From Hippasteria phrygiana (lineage: Eukaryota > Echinodermata > Asteroidea > Valvatida > Goniasteridae), in the NCBI GenBank assembly GCA_037893225.1, contig JAZGUH010000225.1:1488001-1552000 (forward strand): 64,000 bases of DNA, read 5' to 3'. The notes under the pieces are model-generated. The model saw only the letters and a list, made by a program, of their open reading frames with translations, had not been told where the DNA came from and made no database searches. The translations under genes and the position numbers were made by a program. Below are positions 24,051 through 35,279 of this stretch, piece after piece (position 1 is the stretch's first letter; each line of letters opens with the position of its first letter).

Positions 24051-25364
24051 TTTAATTTGGTGTGGGTTTGACCCCTATGTCATCTCGAGATATCGCCCAT
24101 TTAAACACACAAAATCAGAAGTAATTTTGTTCATTTTTATTCATCAATATAGATATAAGCCAACAAACAAAAATCACATATGTGAAAAAATTTTGGCCCG
24201 CTTCACATAGAACAGCCTTCTGTGTGTTTTCACATACATGTGCGACATACATGTAATAACCATTTTTGTAGACCGGGTCACATTTGGAAGCCATTAGTAT
24301 GCTTGAAGTAATTTTATACAGATGGTTAATCCAGGCAGGACGGCAGCAAAGTATCTCTGCATGACATCTGCACAGAGGACTGACAATGAAAATCGTGTGC
24401 CAACCAGATTAACTAATTTGTCGGTCGTTTCTGTTCTCCCTTCGGCATATCGATGTTACATTGTATTCCTTGAATGTACACAGTTTAACATTAGCGCACG
24501 CTTCTATACACCTGTATAGACGAATCCATCTAAGCTTTCATGGGCAGGATAAATGCGGCCACGATTGGGGGGGGGGGGGGGGGGGGCATCCACAACTGTG
24601 CAGTATGCTATGCTCTGTATGACAGTAAGTATAGATTTTATTCAATCATTAGAGCCAGGCATGCAACTTTTCCCTCGTTTTTCACTTCACACTTATGCCA
24701 CTGAAAATTGAAAAACACTGTACAAAGTCTTGTAAAGATTGGAATCTCCTCGTTTTTTTTTTATTCCAAGTTGCATGCCTGTAGAGCTTGGGGTTGACAA
24801 AAGGATGGTATGTTGAAACACCCAGGCAATGGCTACCTGTGTCGGACCAGTATTTTAGTCCCCATGCACATTTCAAACATGGGCAATTGAACCAGTGTCT
24901 AACTTGAATGTCAAGGTAAACGCCATTATAACGAACATCATGTGATCCACAAAAATGTTCGTTATAGTGAATAATGGTATGAATTGAATACAAAAATATG
25001 GGAGCCAAAGATGATGTTTGTTATAGCCAAATGTTCGGTAAAGCAGTGTTCGTTATAGCGAATTTCTGCTGTATTTGCTTTTAATTTTTTTTTCATATTT
25101 GCAGAGGTAGCCTTGCTTGCAAGTTCTGATTTTTTTAGGTACAGGAATACCACAAACTTGTATCCATAACACAAGGCCTCATTCACTAAAGCAAGGAACT
25201 ACCGTTTCTTTGCTCTTGCACTCAGTATGGATTTCACTGAGAATGGTTGATAAGCCAGCCTCACTTTTGTAGTTGCCGCGAATGCATTCCTTCCTCCATG
25301 GTCCTTACAAAAGGGCTGAACAGATCTAAGATGGAGAGTGTCAGATTTCTTCGTGTGTAAATTC
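24051..25364. other. Intergenic / PIGF 3' side
   Basis: No coding exon. Includes a nearly pure G run at 24567-24586. The PIGF 3' UTR must begin at 25364 going left; its end is not determined. Confidence 0.5.
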
Positions 25365-25490
25365 TCAAAAGTATTTGTTCTTTCCCTTCATGTGTTGCTT
25401 GGACATGAGCGAGACAAGGTGGAAGAATCCCACCAATATGCCTGCGGTGTGGCCAAGTATCGCACCAATCGCACACGGGATCGGCCATAC
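25365..25490 (-). CDS. PIGF last exon
   Basis: 42 codons from VWPIPCAIGA, through the last membrane segment, to the basic end GKNKYF and TGA at 25367-25365. Acceptor CACCAG. Confidence 0.93.
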   Translation of the reverse strand, partial: VWPIPCAIGAILGHTAGILVGFFHLVSLMSKQHMKGKNKYF

Positions 25491-28400
25491 CTGGTGCACA
25501 AAAGACACAAGAGGAATGTTAAAAATATGTTAAAAAGCAAGTGCTAATCACTCTAGCATTTTCTTGCGATTGCTTTGGCTATTACTAATCCTACCATTTA
25601 CTTACAAGCAATTGCTAACTTTTATTTATCAAGATTTAGGAAAATGGCTAGTAAAGGCAGTTGCTAACTTTTATTTATTCGGCCCATTATTATAGTCGGA
25701 CTTAACAAAATCTGCATTTATACAAAAAAATACTTCTGTTTTTCTTTTCTTTTTCTTTTTTCATACGAAATAAAGAAAATCTGTATTATTTGGCAGGTCT
25801 GTCTAACCCTCATCAGGAGAATCTGACTCATTTTGACCTAGGTTTTTAGCTACTAAAGAAAATGGGCCTGGCCCACAGATGCTGTACAGCAGATACTGAC
25901 CTGCCAGGGCCTGTCCCAGTCTAGGGGTATAGTACAAGCCCCTAACCATGCACCAAACAGGCTGGCCATGGCTGCATACTGGACGCAGGTCTCTAGTCCT
26001 GGATGGGGCCTGCAACAGAGAAAGGGTTCATTAATCATTCACATCAATCCATAGACAAATTTCACATCAGCCCCCTTCTGCGCACTTCTGGGCTGAAAGC
26101 GAGACCCTCAAAGCTATTAACAAACCCAGTAATATTTGACACGTTCATGAATGAATGAATCGCGCCATAAATGGCAGCGCGGCACACATTCAGCATAGTT
26201 AGTTACTTACTTAGGGGCCATTCAAAAATTTCACTTTAAAAATTTTGATTGTTTGACCCACCCACCCACCCCAATTTTCGATCTTAAAATATTGATTTGC
26301 CATTCAGTTAAACAAATAATAAAATGCCCAGTTTCATGACAGCGTGATGCGGCTGTTGATCTCCCCCACTTTAACAAATCCACTGATGATTTCTTGTGTT
26401 TCATAATCAGCTTCTGACCTAGCGCCGGCGATACTGATTTTTTTCGTAGTCGTTATTTTTTCATGCTATATCGCCGATATGGGGATAAAATCGTCTACAA
26501 ATTACGGCATGATAAAAATGTTGTGAAAGGTTAGCGATCTTAAAATCCTAATGTACAAACGCATAGGCCTAAACAACTTTTAAAAACTTAACACCGCCAA
26601 AGCTCTCTGTTACAATATCGTGACTCAGATCGTCCACCCATATGGAGGAATGATACACTATTGCAGCCAACTTTTTTACCAAGTCATTTTTTTTTCAATT
26701 CAAGTAAATTCAAGTAAATTTGTTTTAACAACTTCCGAAATTCTTGAAGTTGAAGCCACACAATACCTTTTGAAGTTGACATTAGTGTAAAAATCACGCA
26801 AGTACAGTCGTTGTAAAATGTTTCTTCCTTCATGCTTTTATATCTGATCAATAATGTGCAGCCCAGTACGGCAGTGCTGTGCCAAATGCCATAAGAACAG
26901 TCTATGAAGTGTAGAATAACCACTCTGTTGAACAACGGATGATACAACAACTAAGACTACATATAGGCCGTACTCCTCTGCCCCATCGTGCTGGGTATAT
27001 GCTTGCGCGTTGCGAAGCCCTTTGGAAAAACGATACGTTGGTATAGGGTTGAAAAAACAAACGAATCGAAATGCGGGAGTGGAATTGTCAAGTCAAAAGA
27101 GCATTTCTTTTAATTTTCCTTTATGTTTTTTATTCAAAAGTAAATTTTGATTTTCAATAATTTTCCTTGACCCACCCACATTTTCGAAAAGAAATCGAAA
27201 TTTTAAAACATTGACAATTTTGAATGGCCCCTTAGCCTTGAAATCCTCGCTTTTAAACTCGGATTCGTCTAGATTCGTTAGTGGTTTAAAATTTGTAACA
27301 AGCGGGAGTAAAAGTCTTATATTTACTTCTGTGAAGTATGGAAGTCCCAATGTAAATGCCATTGTTATATCTCCATCTTGGAAACTGTATTTTGATTGTC
27401 CTAGAACAATCACGTGTCCGGTCTATAAAAACGACTGGCACACTCCAAGCGTGATATCACACACCAGCCAGCTATTGAGCTGCATCATTGGTACCCATGC
27501 TACACTGTTGACGATAGTAAACTATAGTGGGAGCAGCGGACTAGCAGACGATCAGCTGTTTTGATCGCGTGATTTGTTTGAGTTAATTTCCACCGAGCAA
27601 GGGCAAGTTGAACTGAAAAAAATGGGTTTGGCGATATAACAAAACAATTGTTGACTGCTTCGCCTCGGGTGCTATGTGTCCCTCAGGTGTTAAAAACGTC
27701 ATATCCCACACCACAGCAGTCAACAATTGTTAACTGTACCCTCTCCCGGAGTATCATCTAGCCACCTGTTTACCTGCCCATGGGACAGGCAGTATTTGCT
27801 TGTAGAAAATGTACAATCTCCCTTTTTTTACATTAATCTTTAGCACTAGTTAATTAGATCTCAATATCTCTTCCCAAAATAGTAGGTAAAATGGTAACAA
27901 AGGCTAAGACTACAGCAAGGGTATGAGTAATCAGTATGCATATTTTGGCAGGAAGTGGACGACATTAATTTTCAATCTTCACTGAGAGTGGACAGATAGG
28001 TATTTAATCCTAGATGGTACCCTGCCCTCTCCCCGACCACCTGCTCCCATGCCAATGAGTTTGGGCACTGCAGAAAAACAGCTAACAATTAATAAGGCCA
28101 TTCTACTTAACCCCTTGAATCCGGCTGACGTCTATAGACGTCTATACAAAATTACCACCTGGCTATACACGCATTCTCTGCTTTTTCAATGCACTGTTGG
28201 GTTATTGTGTTACGCTTGGCTGCACAAGCCTCTTGTGTCCATTTCGCTTGGCTGCACAAGCCGGCATGGCATCCCGGCGCCCCATTGTAACACCCGTACT
28301 CAAGGGGTTAATAACATGAATTTGTAATGCACACATATCCACGAATGTGGTGCACCAGTGCAACATTATTACCCGTGTTCACCAGGCCCTTTATAAAGCA

Positions 28401-31248
28401 TTCCTAAGTTCATCATGTACAGGCTGAATGCAGCTTTCAATACTGTGTATTCTCAGTCTCTTTGAATCATGGAAGTATGTTTCTTGCAAGCATAATGCTT
28501 CCTACAAGAAGCTTGCAAACAGCTCAACATGACTGCAATTGATTGTGTACGGCAGATATTCTCAATAAGAGACACACATGTATCACAGGTCATAAAATCT
28601 AGGTTCTACCGAGTGGTCCTGGACGGTTTCACCACCGTGTTGTCAGTAATTTTAAGAAGTCTGACTGAAAGACATGGATTGGCAAACAATCCATTATAAC
28701 TTACTGACCTTATTTGTGCAGTGAAACGGTTCCATGCCTCGCTACTGCTGCCCAACAGGCAGAGACAAGGTAGGGTACTCAATGTGGACAGCAGAATAGC
28801 CAAGATGAAGGTTTCCTCCACGACCCTGCAACACAAAGTAAACAAATTTAATACAATTCCCATGCTTGCTAGTTTTTAACCCCTTGAGTACGGGTGTTAT
28901 TATGGGGCGCCGGGGTGACAGACCGGCTTGTGCAGCCAAGCGTAACATACACAATCATCCAACAATGGATTGAAAATGCAGAGATTGCGTGTATAGACGT
29001 CATCCGGCCAGGTGGTAATTGTTTTTAGGCGTGTATAGACGTCATCTGTACTTGTCTCCCCTACCAGGCTACCAATCACCCACTCAATAGTTTCTCACAT
29101 GATAAATACTCATTCAATAATTTTCATGATATTCTGAAAACATAAATCTGTGTATGAGGTTTACAATTCAAGAAAAGCTCAGGTGTGAGACTTGAAAATG
29201 AGGTGTGAGGTGAGGTGTGAAAATGAGAAATTCACGAAACACTTGGAGTCATTTGATTTGTATGGCATTGCTGAAAAATGCATAAGAAAACTTCATTTTT
29301 AGCAAAAGATACGTTTCAAAATTGCAAATACTAGGGTCATTAGAATGCAAAGAAGACCGTTTCAGGTTGCAGAGGTCATTTTGGAATGATAAAAACAATT
29401 TAAGGACCCAAAAAAATCTTCTGGAAATCTGGAAGACGTCTCACCCCAAATCCTGAAATCGGGAAGAATCCGGAGAAATCTCACCCTGAATGCTTTGTAC
29501 TAATGCCACAGTAAAACAAGGATCTGTGTTTCGTAGAGCATCCCACACAGCATCAGGGATGACGAGATTTCATGAGATTTTATGAGCTTTCTTACTCTTG
29601 AACTGCAGCCCCAAAGAGGACAATGACGATGTGCAGAATGATGCAGCTGAGAATGAAGAGCAGAGCACACTTGAACACTCCAGAAATCTTGTTGGTTACT
29701 GTGGCCTTGTTGCTATACTGAGAAATAATGTATAATAATAATAATACAAAATTTATATAGCGCCAAATTCGTGAAAAAACAAGCTCCAAGGCGCTTTACA
29801 TTAGAACAATTTATGAAATAATTACAATCAAAGTACTGTTAAAAACTATTTAACCCTAACCTTCCCTAACCTGCCAAAATCAAACACCCCATTTGTGTTG
29901 AATTTTGTGTGATTGGGTACTGTAGAGCCTTGGCACCATCACTTTGCATGGGACTTGATGCCCTGATTTTGTCTAAGTACAAAGAATGTGCCATTGGTTT
30001 ACTACACAGTGTTGGAGTTTGTGTGGTTAGGGAAGGATTCTAGTAAAAAGCCTTGGGCTGTTAGGGTTAAGGACCATTAAAAACTACATTAAAAACTACA
30101 TATATTATATAACAAAAATTAATAAATAAATAAGGATTGCTTCCGACATGTAGTCTGTACTGTGTGAAATTTAGATGAATCTTAATCGTTAACCCATTTC
30201 TATGCCATCGATTTCCAATGACAATTCCACACCAAGCAAATTTAAGTACCGGTATATGCTGGTAATTCTAACCAAAAACAAAGGAGGTTATAAAATGTAA
30301 ATGTAGATGGGTGATTCTATTTTCATCAGGGGGTGGAGAGTCATGCTTGATGGGCTTATAATTTGTTTGTACTTTAGTTTGTAATCATTTATTGGCAAAT
30401 AATTGGTGTGTTTGTTAATTGTTAATATTTGAAATGACTCATAAAATTATTCGTATATTTATAACAAATTTTTCAGAAATAAATGGGGCTCAAAGTTCCA
30501 ATTATGCAATTTATCAATATTAATAGTTAATGGTCACAACTTTTTAACTGAAATTGCCTCAAAATGACCAAATATTTAAATCAACAAAAATCCATAACTG
30601 TGCATAACGTTAGGGTTAACCTATCACGACCATTGACCCCTCATTTTGTTTATAATTTTTTACTCTTTTTCTTTCCAGTGATATAATATTGAGAACAAAA
30701 TTGAAGCAACTTAAAATTTTCATGAATCTGCCTAGTATTCAATTGCTCCAATTGCTTGCAAAGTCAGCGTCACATCCAGACAATTTTGAGCTGGAGTAGA
30801 AATATCTCCTTCATTTGTCCTTTTCTGTACATTTTTTTAGGAATATTTCTACCTGTCGGGAAATTTCTACTAGTCGTTACTGTGTTTAGCAGAGATGGTG
30901 CCAACAATATTTATACAAAATATTTAAACCTCCATTTCTAGCAAAGTACTCCCGTGAAATTTCTTGCGCTAGGACGCCATAAACACTCACCCTGTACGCA
31001 ACCGGATCAGAGTCGTTCTCCCGAAAAACAACGCCGTACAAAACACATTGCAGAATTCCATACAAAATCGAAAACGTTCTCAGGACGTACACAGAGTTTA
31101 GTACTAAATTGAACCGACTATCCACGGCCAGAACTATCGTGTTTGCTAGGCATAGGAAAAGGATTACAATAACTTGACCAAAAATGGTAAATTTCAGCGA
31201 AAATCTGGATGTGCTCGATCGTAGAACGCTGTCCGTGGACGCTGCCAT
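25365..31248 (-). CDS. PIGF, GPI ethanolamine-phosphate transferase subunit
   Basis: PIG-F is a small multi-pass ER membrane protein. It stabilises the catalytic subunits that add ethanolamine phosphate to mannose 3 (PIGO) and mannose 2 (PIGG) of the GPI anchor. Five minus-strand exons join in frame: 31248-30991, 29717-29596, 28825-28709, 26009-25901 and 25490-25365, giving 243 residues with TGA (human is 219). Recognition rests on STLSTLPCLCLLGSSSEAW (exon 3), LFGAWLGACTIPLDWDRPWQ (exon 4) and VWPIPCAIGAILGHTAG (exon 5), which follow the family order. Hydrophobic segments lie near residues 18-36, 48-73, 100-123, 132-153, 178-190 and 208-225. The start ATG at 31248 is the first in the frame and sits in CAAGATGGCAGC. 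The C-terminus is basic (KQHMKGKNKYF). Introns carry Harbinger-like and TTAA-type elements. No disabling change seen. Confidence 0.95.
25901..26009 (-). CDS. PIGF exon 4, GAWLGA-IPLDWDRPWQ motif
   Basis: Encodes PHPGLETCVQYAAMASLFGA followed by WLGACTIPLDWDRPWQ. Acceptor CTGTTGCAG, donor CAG|GTCAGT, phase 0. Confidence 0.95.
26214..27231. mobile_element. PIF/Harbinger-like element with TTA duplication
   Basis: 1018 bp in the PIGF intron between exons 3 and 4. Starts GGGGCCATTCAAAAATTTCA and ends ATTTTGAATGGCCCC; further inside both ends have a GACCCACCCAC stretch. Flanking TTA at 26211-26213 and 27232-27234 is a 3-bp duplication of the Harbinger type (TWA). No transposase frame, so a non-autonomous copy. 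Confidence 0.85.
27640..27736. repeat. Small palindrome in PIGF intron
   Basis: AACAATTGTTGACTGCTTCG and its inverse GCAGTCAACAATTGTT are about 60 bp apart. Probably the ends of a miniature element. Confidence 0.6.
28107..28311. mobile_element. TTAA-bounded MITE, ACCCCTTGA type
   Basis: 205 bp starting TTAACCCCTTGAATCCGG and ending CCGTACTCAAGGGGTTAA. The interior holds TATAGACGTCTATA and two copies of CGCTTGGCTGCACAAGCC. A rearranged inverse copy follows at 28876-29055. Confidence 0.85.
28709..28825 (-). CDS. PIGF exon 3, LPCLCLLG motif
   Basis: Residues VVEETFILAILLSTLSTLPC through CLLGSSSEAWNRFTAQI, the most recognisable family segment (ETF..AVILST.TT.PCLCLLG). Acceptor TTGCAG, donor ATAAG|GTCAGT. 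Confidence 0.95.
28876..29055. mobile_element. Truncated inverse copy of the ACCCCTTGA MITE
   Basis: Starts TTAACCCCTTGAGTACGG just upstream of PIGF exon 3 (minus-strand view) and repeats the interior of 28107-28311 in reverse: CGGCTTGTGCAGCCAAGCG, GTGTATAGACGTCAT. The far terminal repeat is missing. Confidence 0.75.
29596..29717 (-). CDS. PIGF exon 2
   Basis: Encodes YSNKATVTNKISGVFKC and the membrane segment LLFILSCIILHIVIVLFGAA. Acceptor TTTCTCAG, donor CAAGA|GTAAGA. Confidence 0.92.
29738..29800 (-). mobile_element. SINE tail fragment
   Basis: TTTATATAGCGCC and AAGGCGCTTTACATT preceded by (TAA)n match the tail type of the SINE at 12575-12855. Head missing. Confidence 0.55.
29850..30070. 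mobile_element. TTAA-bounded element, TTAACCCTAAC type
   Basis: Starts TTAACCCTAACCTTCCC and ends GCTGTTAGGGTTAA, 221 bp, in PIGF intron 1. It shares TGGGTACT and TTGGAGTTTGT-like interior words with 57142-57362. Confidence 0.75.
30991..31248 (-). CDS. PIGF exon 1
   Basis: Residues 1-86, from MAASTDSVLR to NDSDPVAYR, with two hydrophobic segments. Donor AGG|GTGAGT, phase 0. Confidence 0.88.
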
Positions 31249-31256
31249 CTTGAAAA
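31238..31256 (-). promoter_or_regulatory. YY1-like site over the PIGF start codon
   Basis: CAAGATGGCAGC contains AAGATGGC, the core of the YY1 downstream element often placed at the start codon of housekeeping genes. Binding is inference. Confidence 0.4.
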
Positions 31257-31337
31257 TGTATTCGTTCTCAACAATAGGGGGCGCTACAGAGCCAGCCTGC
31301 GGTTCCAATCCACGCGCTCATCATCAGGCTGGCTTCG

Positions 31338-31551
31338 CCTTCGACTTCGTCTCCTATTTCTGAATAACTCGGAGAAGCAAACCAAATGGAAATATTCTAA
31401 TTTTTGCTTTCATAATCAACCGAATGAATGTTCCTGAGGCAGAACATGCACCAAAATTTAGAATAATTCCATTTGGTTTGCTTCTCAGTTTTTCAGAAGT
31501 CGGAGACCATGGAGGAGTTTGTGTTCCTTCCTCCGTGCGGAGACGAAGTCT
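31338..31551. repeat. Foldback just upstream of PIGF
   Basis: Arms of roughly 70 bp: TTCGACTTCGTCTCC and AAGCAAACCAAATGGAA on the left, TTCCATTTGGTTTGCTT and GGAGACGAAGTC on the right. It lies about 90 bp upstream of the PIGF start codon and could overlap its promoter. Confidence 0.75.
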
Positions 31552-31730
31552 ATTACGGTACGGCAGGTCATTTTTTTTATTTATAAAAAAAATACAATAA
31601 AAAAATTGCAACCGACACAAAATCAGACAGAAAAAGCCCCCCCTCCCCCCTCCCCTTGGGATCACAAAATATGAATAAGCGCCATTTCCGCTCAGGAATT
31701 TCCAGAGTAATGGTATTATGCACTCTTTAA

Positions 31731-32078
31731 CATTGGCGTAGCCAGCGATGGGGGAGGGGGGGAGTGGTAAGGCAGGTATTTACACCCCCCACCCCAATAT
31801 TTTCAGAGTGCCCTTTTTTTAACCCCAACATTTCCCCCAAAAAATCAATCGACGAGTACACAATCGACGCAACATTCAACTCATTTCCTTCATGCTGCTG
31901 GCCCTAGTGTGCCCTCACTGGAAATTATAGTTCCCCTGTGCCCCCACTTAAAATGTTTAGTGCCCCTGTGCCCCCACTGAAAAATGTTAGTTCCCCCTGT
32001 TCCCCCGATATATCGAGTGCCCTTTTTCACGTCTACCCCCCCCCCCCCCACCCCAAATATGACCTTGCTACGCCTATG
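31731..32078. mobile_element. GGCGTAG element with poly-G/C, TTTAA duplication
   Basis: 348 bp from CATTGGCGTAGCCAGC to TTGCTACGCCTATG, flanked by TTTAA on both sides (31726-31730, 32079-32083). G-rich sequence follows the left end and a C run of about 14 precedes the right end. One of several elements here that place homopolymers next to their ends. Confidence 0.82.
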
Positions 32079-32083
32079 TTTAA

Positions 32084-33250
32084 TAACACGCCCTGGGCCT
32101 CCCGGGAGAAAAATTTTGTTCAAGATAGAGAGAACATTTACGTAAAATACAGTAACCACTTCAAAAAAATGAAATGCGCTTGCTCGCTTTTCTTAATGGG
32201 GCGGTCCAGTTTGGTCTACGGCCTCTGATTTATGCAGTGTTATTCACATGGGTACATGCATTGGCAATGCAAAGTCACGTCAAAAGGGGAAGCTCTTCCT
32301 TCACAAAAATGCAGGACACACCGAAGCAGTGATGTAGTGACTTGATGCTGAGAAGTGGCCTTATGACTGCCTTCGATTTCAGGGCCTTGGCCCTGGCGAT
32401 GAGGGCAAAAGCCGTGAGGATAAATGCCTTGCCATTTTCAATGCCTTGCCCTCCATGGCCCTAATTTTGTATTTATTGTTTTACGATAAATGTTACATTA
32501 ATTTTGTTTGAATTCTTGCTGTTCCAGCAATCATACAACTCATATCTGGGTCAGCTCTCTACAAAGTCTGCAATCTAATTTAATCATTCTACATGCAGCT
32601 ACACACACCTTATATAATAGGTATCTATACGTTGACACAATTTCAGTTTTACATTATGCATATTGCATACTAATTAACATTAGTTTAGTTCCCATGATCC
32701 CATTTTATTTCAGTTTTCCCCCAAACAAGGCTGTACTTTTTTGCATATATACGTCTACTTGTGTGTACAGGATGCACAAAAAGGTTCCCCTCAAATTATA
32801 GAATTGTTGTAATTGCTTATACTACGTTTGAATTTGCGTGGGGTGATCTATCTTTGGCAAAAATTTAAACATATTGGAAACTAATATAGGTTTTCCCGGC
32901 CAATTTCACCATGTTTTTGTTCATTCTAACGCGTGGCTCATTCAATTTAGATTGAAATAATCATTCAAATTTACTATCGGAGCATTCTATCGTCTTTTAG
33001 CTTCAATCGTGCCTGTAAAAGATGCATTCAGATTTTAAAATATCGTATTTTTCATGAATTTCGTCTGGACCACCAGTAAGGGGTTGTTTGGTCATCATCA
33101 TTTTCTATAACGGACAAACATATTTTACCCTTTTCAAGCATATTTTCCTGCATGTCCACATTCCTGCATGTCCGTAAGTCTGAGTTATCTCAACGTAGCC
33201 TACATTACGTCTGACGTCTTCAATCCGTAGATGCACCTTTTTCTTAACAT
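32084..33250. other. No gene recognised
   Basis: Contains a run of GGCCTTGGCCCTGG-like and GCCTTGCCATTTTC words near 32360-32460, perhaps an old repeat. No exon seen. Confidence 0.45.
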
Positions 33251-33368
33251 AGGCCGTGTCCGAATTACTTGGCTATACGGCTACACACGTCTATGGTAAT
33301 GGCTGCAGCCACATCACATAGACTCATGTGTAATTTCAAGCCGTAGCCAAGTAATTCGGACACGGCCC
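33251..33368. mobile_element. MITE with GGCCGTGTCCGAATTACTTGG ends
   Basis: About 118 bp, nearly all inverted arms: GGCCGTGTCCGAATTACTT and AAGTAATTCGGACACGGCC. Target duplication not clear. Confidence 0.85.
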
Positions 33369-33402
33369 TAGTCTTCAGACAGATAAGATGGCGAGCCTAC
33401 GG

Positions 33403-33791
33403 CAGGGGCGGATCCAGAGGGTTGTACGGGTTGCAACACCCCCCCCCCCCCCTTATCCCTTATCCCTATTCCTTATCCCTTTTCATTTCATGAGTTCGTT
33501 ACATCATCCATCCCTTACTATCAGTTCAGATGCTACACTATAAAATTTAATGTTACAACATTTTCCATTATAAATTGTACAACATTTTTATAAAAACCTC
33601 AGAAAACAATAGGAATTCATATATCAATTTAATAATCTGATTTGTTTAAATTACCATTTGATGAAAAAGATTTTCCATAAACAAATAAGCAAAGAAAAGC
33701 ATACGTACCCCCCCCCCCTTTTTTTTTCGCTCACACATCGTCAGCAAAATTGTGATCACACCCCATTCAAAATGGTCTAGCGACGCCCCTG
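33403..33791. mobile_element. CAGGGGCG-ended element with poly-C
   Basis: Starts CAGGGGCGGATCCAGAGG, ends GTCTAGCGACGCCCCTG. C runs at 33439-33452 and 33711-33718 lie inside. Same class as 35280-37021 by its ends; target duplication not clear. Confidence 0.7.
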
Positions 33792-35279
33792 AAGGGCAGC
33801 ACAGTACACCACTCTGAATTCCACTCGTCCGAATTTTCCGAACTGGCGTACGTCCCCGAAATTATTTTCGTGAATGATTTCCAGGCAAACGCCGCCTTTT
33901 CATGGGATGGTTGTGCACTTATTATGGTCGTGTAATTATATTCAACTTTTGAACGATCTTTCTAACTTTTTGCAGCCCAATTGTGCGGCCTCCCAAGGCG
34001 GTGTGTCCCAAACTAGTAACATTTGTCTTGCGTCCACGCCCCCCCCCCCCCCCCCCCTTCCCCTCCCTTTTCACAAATGTTATATCGCTACGCCGTCCCT
34101 TTAAGGCTTTATATCTCAATTTTCAATGATCAGGGCCGATATGCATAAAACCTTACTAACTTAGCAGCCAACTATAGGGCGTAGTTAGCTGCTAAATCGC
34201 TAGTTACCTTCTCTGGAGTTGATTACTAAATTCTTATTCCATATAACCTTTCTATGAATATTGCTAGCTAGTTGCATACTATGAAATGATAAGTTGCATG
34301 CTAGAGTCACTGGGAATGATGGTTGAGATGTCAAATACAATAGGGTGACTGGCTATACTATATAACCATGCGCGGAGATTTCTTGTTACATGTGGGGGGG
34401 GGGGGATGATTTTTGAAAGGCCATCCTTGTGTGGAGCGCGACACGGCACGGGGTCCAAGGGACCGCTTAAGGGCCCCCTGGTGGGTTGCAGGCGCAAAGC
34501 CCTTGCTAGGGGTTGAGGTAAAGCCCACTGGAGCCCCTGTGTCAAAATTCAACCTTTTCTTGAGCTTGAATTGCAATAAATGACAATAATTAACACCTTC
34601 AAGCATTAAAAAATACAAAAAATCTTCAAAACTCAAATTTCTCATCCAATGTATTTGGAAGCGTAAGCGTCTCTTTGCACAATGGAGCTCTGGTCACCTA
34701 GCAACACAAATAATGCATATGCATTATTTTAAGAATAAATGATTTACAAAATAATTATTGCAAAATAATGCCTAGATGCATTTTGGTAAGGCATGATTAG
34801 AATGTGATTTGGTCTACACTTGACAAAAACTATGAAAACATAATGGTGGACAATGATGTATACTTGACGACATTATAACCGGAATGCCGGAGATGCAAAA
34901 CTCAAGCTCTAACAAAAGTTCCCAAACACTTTTTCGCAGGACGCACAAACGTTTGTGTGTGAGGGGTCGAGTGCGCGCTGATTCCCAGTGAATGTCAGTT
35001 GAAGTCTGCTATCGGTATTTTAATTACATTGTATTACATGCGCCGCACGTGCGTTCATACCGTCTGTTGGCGCATAACAAAATCCGTTTGCCGTTGCAAC
35101 TTTCTATTGCCTTTGTTGGGTGTGTTAGTTGAGTGAAAACAATAAAATAAAAGGCCATCATCTTTGTTGGGATCTGAACTTCCGCGTTCTAATGTGGCAA
35201 AGACCGACTGTTCCCCACCTTACTGTGCTCGTCGTGAGGCATAAACTGTCTCCCCACCAACCAATCTACCTTCCGACAT

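Noticed and set aside
31249..31308. N-terminal extension of PIGF upstream of the ATG at 31248
   Set aside because: The frame is open upstream but has no ATG; the start in AAGATGGC is the better choice.
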